Notes under the pieces: generated by a model | Told to the model about the DNA's origin: nothing | The model's input: the letters and a program-made list of their open reading frames with translations, nothing else | Database searches by the model: none | Made by a program: the position numbers and the translations under genes | DNA from: Cognatiluteimonas telluris | GTDB lineage: Bacteria; Pseudomonadota; Gammaproteobacteria; Xanthomonadales; Xanthomonadaceae | Assembly (NCBI RefSeq): GCF_011320095.1 | Contig: NZ_JAANOY010000003.1 | Coordinates: forward strand, 154,308 to 218,307 | DNA length: 64,000 nucleotides | Direction: 5' to 3' | Shown: positions 51,889 to 61,760 of the stretch, piece after piece | Layout: each line of letters opens with the position of its first letter | How positions within the stretch are numbered: the first letter of the stretch is position 1

Positions 51889-52920
51889 ATGGACAGGAAA
51901 TACAAAGTGGCGGTGGTCGGCGCGACCGGTGCGGTCGGCGAAGTCATGCTGTCGGTGCTGTCCGAGCGTAAATTCCCGGTCGGGGAGCTCGTTGCGCTGG
52001 CGAGCGAGCGCTCCGCCGGCGGCCACGTCGCGTTCGGCAACCGCGAGGTCGTGGTGCAGGACCTGGCGACCTTCGATCCGACCGGCGTCGACATCGCGCT
52101 GTTTTCCGCCGGTGGCGACATCTCCAGGCAGTACGCGCCGAAGTTCGCCGCGGCCGGCGCGGTGGTGATCGACAACTCCTCGGCCTTCCGCCGCGACGAG
52201 GATGTCCCGCTGGTGGTGACCGAAGTCAATCCGGAGGCCATCGTCCGCCGCCCGCGCGGGATCATCGCCAACCCCAACTGCTCGACCATGCAGATGCTGG
52301 TCGCGCTGGCGCCGATCCATCGCAAGGCCGGCATCGAGCGGATCAACGTCGCCACCTACCAGTCGGTCTCGGGCACCGGCCGGCGCGCGCTGGAGGAGCT
52401 CGGGCGCCAGACCGCGGGCCTGCTGAACTTCCAGCCGGTCGAGGCCGAGGTCTATCCGGTGCAGATCGCCTTCAACGTGATCCCGCATGGCGGCGACTTC
52501 ACCGACAACGGCTACACCAGCGAGGAGATGAAGCTGGTGTGGGAGACGCGCAAGATCCTCGGCGACGAGTCGGTCCGGGTCAACGCGACCGTGGTACGGG
52601 TGCCGGTGTTCTATGGCCACTCCGAGGCCGTCAATGTCGAAACCCGCGAGCATCTGTCGGCGGCCGAGGCGCGCGCGTTGCTGCTGCAGGCGCCGGGCGT
52701 GGAAGTCGTCGACGAGCCCGTCGCCGGCGGCTACCCGACGCCGGTCACCCATGCCTCGGGGACCGACGCGGTCTACGTCGGCCGCATCCGCGACGACCTC
52801 TCGCATCCCAATGGCCTGAACCTGTGGATCGTGTCGGACAACATCCGCAAGGGCGCCGCGCTGAACGCGGTTCAGATCGCCGAGCGGCTCGTCGCCGAAC
52901 ATCAGGCAAACGCGGCTTGA
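51889..52920 (+). CDS. asd: Aspartate-semialdehyde dehydrogenase
   Basis: 343 residues. The NADP-binding N-terminus is VAVVGATGAVGEVMLSVL, the catalytic Cys131 is in NPNCSTMQMLVAL, and VSGTGRRALEEL and FYGHSEAVNVET are conserved; the substrate Glu lies in NGYTSEEMKLVWETRKIL. The protein is the short type (about 340 residues) rather than the E. coli type. It converts aspartyl phosphate to aspartate semialdehyde for lysine, diaminopimelate, methionine and threonine synthesis. The next gene is fimV, with a 64-base gap, as in the asd-fimV-truA arrangement of Pseudomonas. Confidence 0.97.
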   Translation: MDRKYKVAVVGATGAVGEVMLSVLSERKFPVGELVALASERSAGGHVAFGNREVVVQDLATFDPTGVDIALFSAGGDISRQYAPKFAAAGAVVIDNSSAFRRDEDVPLVVTEVNPEAIVRRPRGIIANPNCSTMQMLVALAPIHRKAGIERINVATYQSVSGTGRRALEELGRQTAGLLNFQPVEAEVYPVQIAFNVIPHGGDFTDNGYTSEEMKLVWETRKILGDESVRVNATVVRVPVFYGHSEAVNVETREHLSAAEARALLLQAPGVEVVDEPVAGGYPTPVTHASGTDAVYVGRIRDDLSHPNGLNLWIVSDNIRKGAALNAVQIAERLVAEHQANAA

Positions 52921-52948
52921 TGCGTTGCGGCCGACGGGCGCGGGCGGC

Positions 52949-52954
52949 TAGAGT
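52949..52954 (+). promoter_or_regulatory. Candidate -10 element (TAGAGT) of fimV
   Basis: TAGAGT in GGCTAGAGTCGGC lies 30 bases before the fimV ATG and has the same sequence as that before radA. Confidence 0.4.
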
Positions 52955-52984
52955 CGGCGCCACGCGCATCGTTGCGGGGCAGTC

Positions 52985-54856
52985 ATGGGGGTGGGCGTGA
53001 GCGTGAGCAGCAGGTGGCCGGTCGCACTGGCCTCGACCTTGGCCGTGGTGTTGGCCTTGGCCAGCGGATCGGCGGCGGCATTGGGACTGGGCCAGATCCA
53101 GGTCAAGTCCAAGCCGGGGCAGCCGCTGCTGGCCGAGATCCCGATCATCTCCAGCGATCCGACCGAGTTGCAGGGGCTGCAGGTCAAGCTCGCCTCGCCC
53201 GATACCTTCCGCCGCGTCGGCCTTGAACCGCCGCAGGGCGCCGCTGCCACCTTGCGTTTCGAGCCTGCGCTGGATGCCGGTGGCCATCCCGTCGTGCGCG
53301 TGACCAGTGCGCAGCCGGTGACCGATCCGGCGCTGACCTTCCTGGTCGAAGTCGACTGGGGCCAGGGCCGCCTCGTCCGCGAATACTCGGCGCTGGTCGA
53401 CATACCGCGCACGGTGGCGGCGACGCCGCAGCCGATCCAGGCACCGGTCGTGGCCCCCTCGAATGTGGTCATGCGTCCGAAGCCGCCTGTCGCGGCGGTC
53501 CCGGCGCCGGCGCCAACGCCTGCCGGCCCGCCCCCCCCGGAGGTAGCGACCACCCCCGCGGCCCCGATGGTGGCCACGTTGCCGCCCCCGGCCGACATCG
53601 ACATCGCGACGCCGGTTGCGACGCCTGCCTTGGCTCCGGCGCCGCTGGATCGCAGCGACGTCTATGGGCCGGTGCGTGCGGGCCAGACGCTCGCAGGGAT
53701 CGCCGCCAGCCTGGAGCAGGCGCAGGGACACAGCCTCGCGCAGACCATGCTGGCGTTGCTGCGCAGCAATCCCGATGCCTTCATCGGCGGCAACATCAAC
53801 CAGCTCAAGGCCGGGGCGGTCCTGCGCCTGCCGCAAGCCGACGAGCTGTCCCGGCTCGACCGCCGCCAGGCCGCGGCGATCGTGCACCAGCAGATCGTGC
53901 AATGGCGCGATGCGCGTGAGCCCACGCCGCAGTCCGCGCTGGCGTCGTCGACCGCGGCGTCCGCGACGGCCGAGCCGCGCCCCAAGGGTGCCACGGGCAG
54001 GCCGGGGCGCAGCATCGAAGCCCGGCTGGAAATCGTTCCCCCTTCCTCCGGCCGTGCGCAGGCTGGCGGGACAAACCAGGCAATGCGATCCGGCATCCAG
54101 GCCGGTGGCGAGGGCGACATGCTGCAGCTGCAGGAAACGAAGGAAACGCTCGCCGCGCGCGATGCCGAGGTGAGAGAGCTTAAGACGCGCGTCGCGGAAC
54201 TGGAAAAGCTGCAGGCACAGCAGCAGCAACTGTTGACGCTGAAGGACAGCGCGCTGGCCCAGGCGCAGCAACGGCTGGCGGCCGTCAACCAGGCGTCGGC
54301 CAGGCCGGCGGCCACCACCCAGGGCCCGGCCTCGGCGCCGGCAGCCAGCGGGACCCCGCTCTGGCTCTGGGGCGGTCTGGTCCTTGTCGTCGCGGCGCTG
54401 GTCGGCTGGTGGGTCACGCGGCGGCCCCGGGCGGCCGTGGCTCCGCCGCGCCGCGGGTTCGATACCGAGACCCTCGCCGCCGGGATGGCGGCGGCCAAAC
54501 CCGCTCCGGGCACAGCGTCGGCAGATCGGGCAGTGGCGGGCGAGGTGGCGCGCGACGCGACTGGAAAGCCTGCGCCGGCGTCCGGGGCCGCGCGCCAGGG
54601 TCGGGCCAAGGCCGCGCCTGCAGCCGTTGCAGCGGTCGTGCCGCCATGGCATGGGGCGACCACCGACTCCGCCGTTGCCGCAACGGACGCGTCCGTCGCG
54701 GTGGAACCCGCCGAGCCGGCGCAGAAGCTCGAGCAGGCGCAGGCGTTCCTGGCCATGGGCGACGAAGACACTGCGCGCGAACTGCTGCGCGACGTACTCA
54801 ACGGGCGCGACCCCGCAGCGCGCGACCGCGCCGCCCGGCTGCTGCGCGACCTCTGA
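52985..54856 (+). CDS. fimV: FimV/HubP-family polar hub protein
   Basis: 623 residues, short for the family (P. aeruginosa FimV is about 900). A Sec signal ends near SAAALGLG. The FimV N-terminal domain opens IQVKSKPGQPLLAEIPI and runs to about residue 145. A Pro/Ala-rich linker follows, and then a LysM-like region (DVYGPVRAGQTLAGIAASLEQAQGHSLAQTM, about residues 222-280). After a long coiled coil (about 380-440) comes one membrane helix (LWLWGGLVLVVAALVGWWV, about 460-478) and a C-terminal FimV_C domain (KLEQAQAFLAMGDEDTARELLRDVL). The acidic cytoplasmic repeats of longer homologues are missing. It should organise the cell pole for type IV pili and chemotaxis proteins. Confidence 0.92.
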   Translation: MGVGVSVSSRWPVALASTLAVVLALASGSAAALGLGQIQVKSKPGQPLLAEIPIISSDPTELQGLQVKLASPDTFRRVGLEPPQGAAATLRFEPALDAGGHPVVRVTSAQPVTDPALTFLVEVDWGQGRLVREYSALVDIPRTVAATPQPIQAPVVAPSNVVMRPKPPVAAVPAPAPTPAGPPPPEVATTPAAPMVATLPPPADIDIATPVATPALAPAPLDRSDVYGPVRAGQTLAGIAASLEQAQGHSLAQTMLALLRSNPDAFIGGNINQLKAGAVLRLPQADELSRLDRRQAAAIVHQQIVQWRDAREPTPQSALASSTAASATAEPRPKGATGRPGRSIEARLEIVPPSSGRAQAGGTNQAMRSGIQAGGEGDMLQLQETKETLAARDAEVRELKTRVAELEKLQAQQQQLLTLKDSALAQAQQRLAAVNQASARPAATTQGPASAPAASGTPLWLWGGLVLVVAALVGWWVTRRPRAAVAPPRRGFDTETLAAGMAAAKPAPGTASADRAVAGEVARDATGKPAPASGAARQGRAKAAPAAVAAVVPPWHGATTDSAVAATDASVAVEPAEPAQKLEQAQAFLAMGDEDTARELLRDVLNGRDPAARDRAARLLRDL

Positions 54857-54895
54857 TGCCGTCTGGGGCCGGTCGCCTGCGCGGCAGGCATTAGC

Positions 54896-55690
54896 GTGAT
54901 GCGGTTCGCGCTGGGCGTCGAGTACGACGGCAGCGGCTTTTCCGGCTGGCAGCGGTTGCATCGGCCGGGCGAGCCGGACCGCCGCGGCGAGCCGACGGTG
55001 CAGGCGGCGGTCGAAGACGCCCTGTCCTTCGTCGCCGGCACGCGGATCGACGTCACCTGTGCCGGCCGTACCGATGCCGGCGTGCACGCCGCCTGCCAGG
55101 TGGTGCATTTCGACACCGACGCGGTGCGCGAACCACGCGGCTGGGTGCTGGGCACCACCAGCCGGTTGCCGGAAGCGATCTGCACGCTGTGGTGCGTGCC
55201 GGTGGCCGATGACTTCAGCGCGCGTTTTTCGGCCCGGGCCCGCCGCTACCGCTACCGGATCCTCAACCGCGCCGTGCGGCCGGCGCTGCAGCGGCAGGTC
55301 CTGTCGTGGGAGCGCCGGCCGCTGGATGCCGGCGCCATGCACCGCGCCGCGCAGGCGCTGGTGGGCGAACATGACTTCTCCGCCTTCCGCACCGTCCACT
55401 GCCAGGCGCCGCATGCGCGCCGCGACCTGCAGCAGATCCAGGTCTCTCGCAGCGGCGAGGTGGTCGAGGTCGAGGTGCAGGCCAATGCCTTTCTTCACCA
55501 TATGGTGCGCAACATCGTGGGTAGTCTGCTGCCGATCGGTCGCGGCGAGCAGCCGGAGGATTGGCTGGCCGGGCTGCTTGCCGGCCGTGATCGCACGGTT
55601 GCCGGCCCGACCGCGCCGCCCGACGGACTGGTGTTCGTCGGCCCGCGCTATCCCCCCCAGTGCGGCCTGCCCGCCGAGGTGACGATGTGA
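54896..55690 (+). CDS. truA: tRNA pseudouridine(38-40) synthase TruA
   Basis: 264 residues from GTG 54896, or 263 from the adjacent ATG 54899, which matches the usual N-terminus [11 protein letters not shown]. The catalytic Asp is in [12 protein letters not shown]. Other conserved parts are [47 protein letters not shown] and [21 protein letters not shown]. It isomerises uridines 38-40 in the anticodon stem of many tRNAs. Its stop overlaps the GTG start of trpF (GTGA), so the two are coupled. Confidence 0.96.
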   Translation: MMRFALGVEYDGSGFSGWQRLHRPGEPDRRGEPTVQAAVEDALSFVAGTRIDVTCAGRTDAGVHAACQVVHFDTDAVREPRGWVLGTTSRLPEAICTLWCVPVADDFSARFSARARRYRYRILNRAVRPALQRQVLSWERRPLDAGAMHRAAQALVGEHDFSAFRTVHCQAPHARRDLQQIQVSRSGEVVEVEVQANAFLHHMVRNIVGSLLPIGRGEQPEDWLAGLLAGRDRTVAGPTAPPDGLVFVGPRYPPQCGLPAEVTM

Positions 55691-56376
55691 GCCCCAGTGA
55701 CACGCCTTCCAGCTGCCGTCCGTTGTTCCGCACCCGGGTCAAGTTCTGCGGCATGACGCGGCCGGGGGACGTGCGCCTGGCCAGCGAACTGGGGGTGGAC
55801 GCGATCGGTTTTGTCTTCTCGCGCGCCAGTCCGCGCCGACTGCGGCCGGAACAGGCGCGGCTGATGCGCAACGCGCTGGCGCCGCTGGTCGATGCGGTCG
55901 CGTTGTTCCAGGACAACAGTGCCGACGAAGTCCGCGAAGCGGTTCGCCATGTGCGTCCCACGCTGCTGCAGTTTCACGGCAGCGAGGACGACGCGTTCTG
56001 CCGCTCGTTCGGCGTGCCGTGGATCAAGGCGGTGCCGATGGGCGATCCGATGGCCGGCTCGCCGAATGCGTTGCAGGCGCGCTACCCGGGGGCGGCCGGG
56101 TTCCTGTTCGACAGCCATGCCACCGGACAGCCCGGCGGCAGCGGGAAGTCTTTCGACTGGTCGCGCCTGCCCACGACGCTGACCAAGCCGCTGATCCTGG
56201 CCGGCGGGATCACGCCGGCCAATGTCTTCGACGCGATCATCGCCGCCATGCCGTGGGGCGTGGATGTGTCCAGCGGGATCGAGGTGGCGCCGGGCGTCAA
56301 GGATGGCGATCGCATGCGCACCTTCGTGGAGGAAGTGCGCCGCGCCGATTGCCACGTCGAGCACGTACCGGCCTGA
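55687..56376 (+). CDS. trpF: Phosphoribosylanthranilate isomerase
   Basis: 229 residues from GTG 55687. An N-terminal extension of about 17 residues precedes the conserved [27 protein letters not shown], where the Cys in KFCG is the general base. The general acid Asp is in FLFDS, and phosphate binding is in [11 protein letters not shown] and GVDVSSGIE. It catalyses the Amadori rearrangement in tryptophan synthesis. It is coupled to truA, and trpB follows after 66 bases. The early steps of the pathway (trpE, G, D, C) are not in the window. Confidence 0.95.
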   Translation: MSPSDTPSSCRPLFRTRVKFCGMTRPGDVRLASELGVDAIGFVFSRASPRRLRPEQARLMRNALAPLVDAVALFQDNSADEVREAVRHVRPTLLQFHGSEDDAFCRSFGVPWIKAVPMGDPMAGSPNALQARYPGAAGFLFDSHATGQPGGSGKSFDWSRLPTTLTKPLILAGGITPANVFDAIIAAMPWGVDVSSGIEVAPGVKDGDRMRTFVEEVRRADCHVEHVPA

Positions 56377-56408
56377 GCGCGCCGGACACGAAGGCGTGGG
56401 CGGTTCGT

Positions 56409-56414
56409 TACACT
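56409..56414 (+). promoter_or_regulatory. Candidate -10 element (TACACT) of trpB
   Basis: TACACT in CGTTACACTGCG lies 28 bases before the trpB ATG. It could give trpB an extra promoter inside the truA-trpF-trpB series. Confidence 0.35.
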
Positions 56415-56442
56415 GCGCGGCCGTTTCCGCCGTGCGCCACCG

Positions 56443-57666
<1,224 letters not shown>

Positions 57667-57714
57667 TCGCGTTTTCCGTAGAGGCGAAGATTGCCGCGCG
57701 CACGGATTGATCTT

Positions 57715-57751
57715 CCTTCTCCCGCTTGCGGGAGAAGGTGCCCGAAGGGCA
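57715..57751. repeat. Palindromic repeat in the trpB-trpA gap (type 2)
   Basis: A perfect 11-bp inverted repeat, CCTTCTCCCGC / GCGGGAGAAGG, with a 2-base loop, is followed by a second small stem TGCCC/GGGCA and GATGAGGG. This unit is a dispersed element known to me from Xanthomonas and Stenotrophomonas genomes. It is unrelated to the GTAGGAGC family. Confidence 0.75.
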
Positions 57752-57781
57752 GATGAGGGCGCTTTCAGAGACAGAGAGATT

Positions 57782-57803
57782 GCGGCTGTAGCCGCTCCTA
57801 CCG
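57782..57803. repeat. Single GTAGGAGC-family repeat arm in the trpB-trpA gap
   Basis: GCGGCTGTAGCCGCTCCTAC is a lone arm of the family of copies A-C. It ends 13 bases before the trpA ATG and covers the region where a ribosome site is expected. Confidence 0.75.
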
Positions 57804-57816
57804 AACAGCTGGACGC

Positions 57817-58635
57817 ATGAATCGCATCGACACCCGTTTTGCACGACTCAAGAGCGCCGGCCGCAAGGCGCTGGTGCCGTTCTTCACCGCGGGTGATCCG
57901 TCGCTCGAAGCCACCGTGCCGGTGATGCACGCGCTCGTCGATGCCGGTGCGGACGTGCTGGAGCTCGGCGTGCCGTTTTCCGACCCGATGGCCGATGGCC
58001 CGACCATCCAGCGCAGTTCCGAGCGCGCGTTGGGCAAGGGCGCCGGACTGTCGTACGTCTTCGATTGCGTGCGCGACTTCCGGGGGCGCGATGCCGAAAC
58101 GCCGGTGGTGCTGATGGGCTATCTGAACCCGGTCGAGATCCGCGGTGCCGAACGCTTCGCGCGCGAGGCGGTGGCCGCCGGCGTGGACGGCGTGCTGCTG
58201 GTGGACCTGCCGCCGGAGGAACTGGCCGAGTTCCGCGAAGCCTTCGCCAGCCATGGACTGGCGCTGATCCTGCTCGCCGCGCCCACCACCACGGATGCGC
58301 GCCTGGGCCTGCTTCGCGAGGCGGCGCAGGGCTACCTCTACTACGTCAGCTTCGCCGGCGTCACCGGCGCCGACCAGCTCGATACCGGCGCCGCGGGCGA
58401 GCGCCTGCGTGCGCTGCGGAGCCACAGCCCGGTGCCGGTCGTCGCCGGATTCGGCATCAAGGACGCCGCCTCGGCCGCCGCGATGGCGGTCGAAGCCGAT
58501 GGCGTCGTCGTCGGCAGCGCGCTGGTCGCGCAGCTCGCACCGGCGGGCGATGTCGCCGATGCCGAAGCGCGAGCCCGGGCCTTCCTGGCACCGCTGCGGG
58601 CCGCGCTGGACGGTCGCGACGGAGCGCTGCGCTAG
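57817..58635 (+). CDS. trpA: Tryptophan synthase alpha chain
   Basis: 272 residues. Conserved parts are ALVPFFTAGDPSLEATVPVM, the catalytic Glu in ADVLELGVPFSDPMADGPTIQRSSERAL, the catalytic Asp in GVDGVLLVDLPPEE, LILLAAPTTTDARL and the phosphate-binding VVAGFGIKDAASAAAM and VVVGSALV. It cleaves indole-3-glycerol phosphate and passes indole to TrpB. The region just before its ATG is occupied by a palindromic repeat, so no normal ribosome site is visible. Translation may depend on the repeat's structure or on coupling. accD starts 84 bases later. Confidence 0.97.
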   Translation: MNRIDTRFARLKSAGRKALVPFFTAGDPSLEATVPVMHALVDAGADVLELGVPFSDPMADGPTIQRSSERALGKGAGLSYVFDCVRDFRGRDAETPVVLMGYLNPVEIRGAERFAREAVAAGVDGVLLVDLPPEELAEFREAFASHGLALILLAAPTTTDARLGLLREAAQGYLYYVSFAGVTGADQLDTGAAGERLRALRSHSPVPVVAGFGIKDAASAAAMAVEADGVVVGSALVAQLAPAGDVADAEARARAFLAPLRAALDGRDGALR

Positions 58636-58638
58636 ACT
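58633..58638 (+). promoter_or_regulatory. Candidate -10 element (TAGACT) of accD
   Basis: TAGACT includes the TAG stop of trpA and lies 81 bases before the accD GTG. It matches the hexamer upstream of tpiA. Confidence 0.35.
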
Positions 58639-58719
58639 TCACGCTGGCCTTGACGGCCCTTGTGTCACAAAGACCGGCGCCGGCGCGCCCATTCCATTCC
58701 TGTCCGAGGTGTCGTCCCG

Positions 58720-59610
58720 GTGAGTTGGCTGAAGAAACTGATGCCCGCGCGTATCCGAACCGAGGCTCCCGCCGGCCGCAAGCGCAGCGTGCCCGAGGGG
58801 CTCTGGGAAAAGTGCGACCGCTGCGGTGCGGTGCTCTATCGTCCCGAGCTCGAGGAAAACCTCGAGGTCTGTCCCAAGTGCAACCACCACATGCCGATCC
58901 GGGCGCGGGTGCGGCTGCACGCGTTCCTGGATGCCGGCAGCACCAGCGAGATCGGCGCGGGGCTCGGCCCGACCGACGTGCTCAAGTTCAAGGACCAGAA
59001 GAAGTATTCCGACCGCATCAAGGCCGCGCAGAAAGCCACCGGTGAGCGCGATGCGCTGATCTCGCTGCAGGGCACGCTCAAGGGCCGGCCACTGGTCGCC
59101 TGCGCGTTCGACTTCGCGTTCATGGGCGGCTCGATGGGTTCGGTGGTCGGCGAGCGCTTCGCCCTGGCGGCCGAACGCGCGCTGGAGATCGGCAGCCCGC
59201 TGGTGTGCTTTTCCGCCACCGGCGGCGCGCGCATGCAGGAAAGCCTGTTCTCGCTGATGCAGATGGCCAAGACCTCCGCCGCGCTGGCGCGCCTGCGCGC
59301 CGCCAAGCTGCCCTATATCTCGGTGATGACGCACCCCACCACCGGCGGCGTGTCGGCTTCGCTGGCGATGCTGGGCGACATCAACCTCGCCGAGCCCGAG
59401 GCGCTTATCGGCTTCGCCGGCCCGCGCGTGATCGAGCAGACCGTGCGTGAAACGCTGCCCGAGGGCTTCCAGCGCAGCGAATTCCTGGTCGAGCACGGCG
59501 CCATCGACCAGATCTGCGACCGCCGCGAAATTCGCGACCGCGTCGCCGACCTGCTGGCGCTGCTGATGAAACAGCCGCGGCCGGTGGATGAGGTCGAGGT
59601 GGCGGCTTGA
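58720..59610 (+). CDS. accD: Acetyl-CoA carboxylase carboxyltransferase subunit beta
   Basis: 296 residues from GTG 58720; the [12 protein letters not shown] start is standard and the longer open frame upstream is not conserved in look. The N-terminal C4 zinc finger is Cys32, Cys35, Cys51, Cys54. The carboxyltransferase core has [65 protein letters not shown] and [27 protein letters not shown]. With AccA it transfers carboxyl from biotin to acetyl-CoA for fatty-acid synthesis. Its stop overlaps the TTG start of glmM (TTGA), so the two are coupled. Confidence 0.97.
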   Translation: MSWLKKLMPARIRTEAPAGRKRSVPEGLWEKCDRCGAVLYRPELEENLEVCPKCNHHMPIRARVRLHAFLDAGSTSEIGAGLGPTDVLKFKDQKKYSDRIKAAQKATGERDALISLQGTLKGRPLVACAFDFAFMGGSMGSVVGERFALAAERALEIGSPLVCFSATGGARMQESLFSLMQMAKTSAALARLRAAKLPYISVMTHPTTGGVSASLAMLGDINLAEPEALIGFAGPRVIEQTVRETLPEGFQRSEFLVEHGAIDQICDRREIRDRVADLLALLMKQPRPVDEVEVAA

Positions 59611-60971
59611 GCCGCAACTACTTCGGTACCGACGGCATCCGCGGGCGCGTGGGCGAAGGCCCGATCTCGGCCGACTTCGTGCTGCGCCTGGGCAATGCCT
59701 ATGGCCATGCGCTCAAGCAGCGCGCCGAGCAGGGGCGCGAGTGGCGCAAGCCGATGGTCATCATCGGCAAGGACACGCGCATCTCCAACTACATGTTCGA
59801 GGCCGCGCTGGAAGCGGGCCTCGTCGCCGCCGGCGTCGACGTGCAGCTGATGGGCCCGATGCCGACGCCGGCCGTCGCGCACCTGACGCGTTCGCTGCGC
59901 GCCGATGGCGGCATCGTGATCTCGGCCTCGCACAATCCGCATTACGACAACGGCATCAAGTTCTTCTCCGCCCTTGGCGAGAAACTCGACGACGCCGCCG
60001 AGCTCGCGATCGAGGCCGCGCTCGACCAGCCGTTCATCACCATGCCTTCGGAGCAGCTCGGCAAGGCCGTGCGCACGCGCGATGCGCTCGGGCGTTATGT
60101 CGAAGCCTGCAAGAACTCCGTCCCCAAGGGCTTCGACCTCGGCGGCATGTGCGTGGCGATGGACTGCGCCAATGGCGCGACCTACCAGCTCGGGCCGCTG
60201 GTGCTGCGCGAACTCGGCGCCCGCGTCGACGCGATCGGCGTGGATCCCAATGGCATCAACATCAACGACGGCGTGGGCTCGACCCATCCCGAAGGCCTGG
60301 TCGCGCACGTCGCCGCGGTGCACGCCGACGTCGGCATCGCCTTCGATGGCGACGGCGACCGCGTGCTGTTCGTCGACGCCGATGGCGCGATCTGCGATGG
60401 CGACGACCTGCTGTACGTGCTGGCGACCGACTGGCAGCAAAGCGGCCGTCTGCACGGGCCGGTGGTCGGCACGCTGATGAGCAACTACGGTTTCGAGCGC
60501 GCGCTTGGCGAGCGCGGCATCGCGTTCCTGCGCGCGAAGGTCGGCGACCGCTACGTGCACCAGGCGCTGCTGCAGCACGACGGTGTGCTCGGTGGCGAGG
60601 CTTCCGGGCACCTGCTGTGCCTGGATCGCGCCAACACCGGCGATGGCATCGTCAGCGCGCTGCAGGTGCTGGAAGTGCTGCGCCGGCGCGGCATCACCCT
60701 GCGCCAGGCACTGGCCGGCATGCAGCGCGTGCCGCAAAAGACGATCAACGTGCGCTGCGCCAACGGCGCCAGGCCTGCGGAGGCGGATAGCGTCAAGGCG
60801 GCGCTGGCGCAGGCGCTGCAGGCGGTCGAAGGTCGCGGGCGGGCGTTCCTGCGGCCGTCGGGCACCGAGCCGGTGGTGCGGGTCACGGTCGAGGCCGACG
60901 ACGAGGCATTGGTGCGGTCGACGCTGGAGTCGCTGGCGGCGGCGGTGCGGGCGGCAGCGGACGCGGGCTGA
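59607..60971 (+). CDS. glmM: Phosphoglucosamine mutase
   Basis: 454 residues from TTG 59607, overlapping the accD stop; the N-terminus [15 protein letters not shown] is the standard one. The phosphoserine is Ser108 in [16 protein letters not shown], the metal loop is [13 protein letters not shown], the sugar-binding loop is GGEASGHLL, and the phosphate-binding loop is [12 protein letters not shown] near the C-terminus. It turns glucosamine-6-phosphate into glucosamine-1-phosphate for UDP-GlcNAc, which feeds peptidoglycan, LPS and possibly the exopolysaccharide at the left end. Coupling to accD links fatty-acid and cell-wall precursor synthesis. A perfect stem-loop follows. Confidence 0.97.
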   Translation: MSRNYFGTDGIRGRVGEGPISADFVLRLGNAYGHALKQRAEQGREWRKPMVIIGKDTRISNYMFEAALEAGLVAAGVDVQLMGPMPTPAVAHLTRSLRADGGIVISASHNPHYDNGIKFFSALGEKLDDAAELAIEAALDQPFITMPSEQLGKAVRTRDALGRYVEACKNSVPKGFDLGGMCVAMDCANGATYQLGPLVLRELGARVDAIGVDPNGININDGVGSTHPEGLVAHVAAVHADVGIAFDGDGDRVLFVDADGAICDGDDLLYVLATDWQQSGRLHGPVVGTLMSNYGFERALGERGIAFLRAKVGDRYVHQALLQHDGVLGGEASGHLLCLDRANTGDGIVSALQVLEVLRRRGITLRQALAGMQRVPQKTINVRCANGARPAEADSVKAALAQALQAVEGRGRAFLRPSGTEPVVRVTVEADDEALVRSTLESLAAAVRAAADAG

Positions 60972-60985
60972 GGGTCGTCGCCAAA

Positions 60986-61013
60986 CCGTGAAGCGATGTT
61001 GATCGCTTCACGG
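60986..61013. terminator. Perfect stem-loop after glmM
   Basis: A 12-bp perfect inverted repeat (CCGTGAAGCGAT / ATCGCTTCACGG) with a GTTG loop, 14 bases after the glmM stop. There is no T-run, but it stands between convergent genes and may work as a barrier for both strands. Confidence 0.55.
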
Positions 61014-61086
61014 CGGGTTGAAGCCCGGCTTGCGACAGCGAGCGGGCGGGATTTGGCCGCGGGTCGATGGCGGGTTGGAATCCGCC

Positions 61087-61758
61087 TTACGCCATCCAGA
61101 AAAACACGGCAGCCATGCGCTTGTCGGCCAGCGCGTGGCCGCAGTAGTCACTCGCGCTGTGGATGAGGTTGGCGCGATACAGCAGCAGGCGATTGAACCG
61201 GTGCTCGATGGCGACGTCCTCGACGAAGGAATTCATCGCCACGAAGCGCGAGCCCAGCGCTTCGACAAGATTGGCGTGCGGCGGCATCACCGCGTTGCCG
61301 CCGAGCTGGCCATTCGGCAAACGCTGGCGGTAGAAGCTGGTGCCGCAGTCCGCCGGTGCCGTTGGATTGAGATAGAGCACCGCGGCGTAACGGCACAGCC
61401 TACGCGAGTCGGTATGCGGCTTGGGGCCGGACTCATCGACGCCGACGACCTGCACGCAGTTGTGGTTGAGGTGGCCACCGTCGGGCGTCGATTCGATCCA
61501 CAGCCGCTTGCTGCCGGTGGCCTGGCGCACCCAGGCCTCCAGCGGTTCCAGTTCGGCCGGTTCCAGCGCCGGCATGGTGCGCATGCCCGGCCAGGCTTCC
61601 GGACGATGCGGATAGCCTTGCGTCCAGTCGTCCCGCGCCAGGCAACGTTCGCGCACGGCCACCGGGTCGGGCAGGGCATCGTCGAGCAACCAGTAATCGC
61701 GGCCCTGCGTCGGCTTGCGGTAGGGCAGCATGCGTACGGGCGTGGGCTTGGGTTGCAT
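61087..61758 (-). CDS. DUF6445-family protein, probable 2-oxoglutarate/Fe(II) dioxygenase-like
   Basis: 223 residues from ATG 61758, 2 bases after the stop of the SDR gene, so co-transcribed with it. A double-stranded beta-helix oxygenase fold is suggested by GPKPHTDSRRLCRYAAVLYLNPTAPADCGTSFYRQ, where the HTD gives the first two iron ligands. A later His (IEHRFNRLLLYRANLIHSASD) gives a candidate third ligand, with Arg or Asn in LLLYRANLIHSA for the co-substrate. Members of this family stand in secondary-metabolite and halogenase-linked loci, but their substrates are unknown to me. The name and the iron ligands are inferred from pattern only. Confidence 0.75.
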   Translation of the reverse strand: MQPKPTPVRMLPYRKPTQGRDYWLLDDALPDPVAVRERCLARDDWTQGYPHRPEAWPGMRTMPALEPAELEPLEAWVRQATGSKRLWIESTPDGGHLNHNCVQVVGVDESGPKPHTDSRRLCRYAAVLYLNPTAPADCGTSFYRQRLPNGQLGGNAVMPPHANLVEALGSRFVAMNSFVEDVAIEHRFNRLLLYRANLIHSASDYCGHALADKRMAAVFFWMA

Positions 61759-61760
61759 GG

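Noticed and set aside
52745..55501. Minus-strand open frame of over 900 codons across asd, fimV and truA
   Set aside because: Antisense shadow of three genes with complete family motifs; no ribosome site or recognisable domain.
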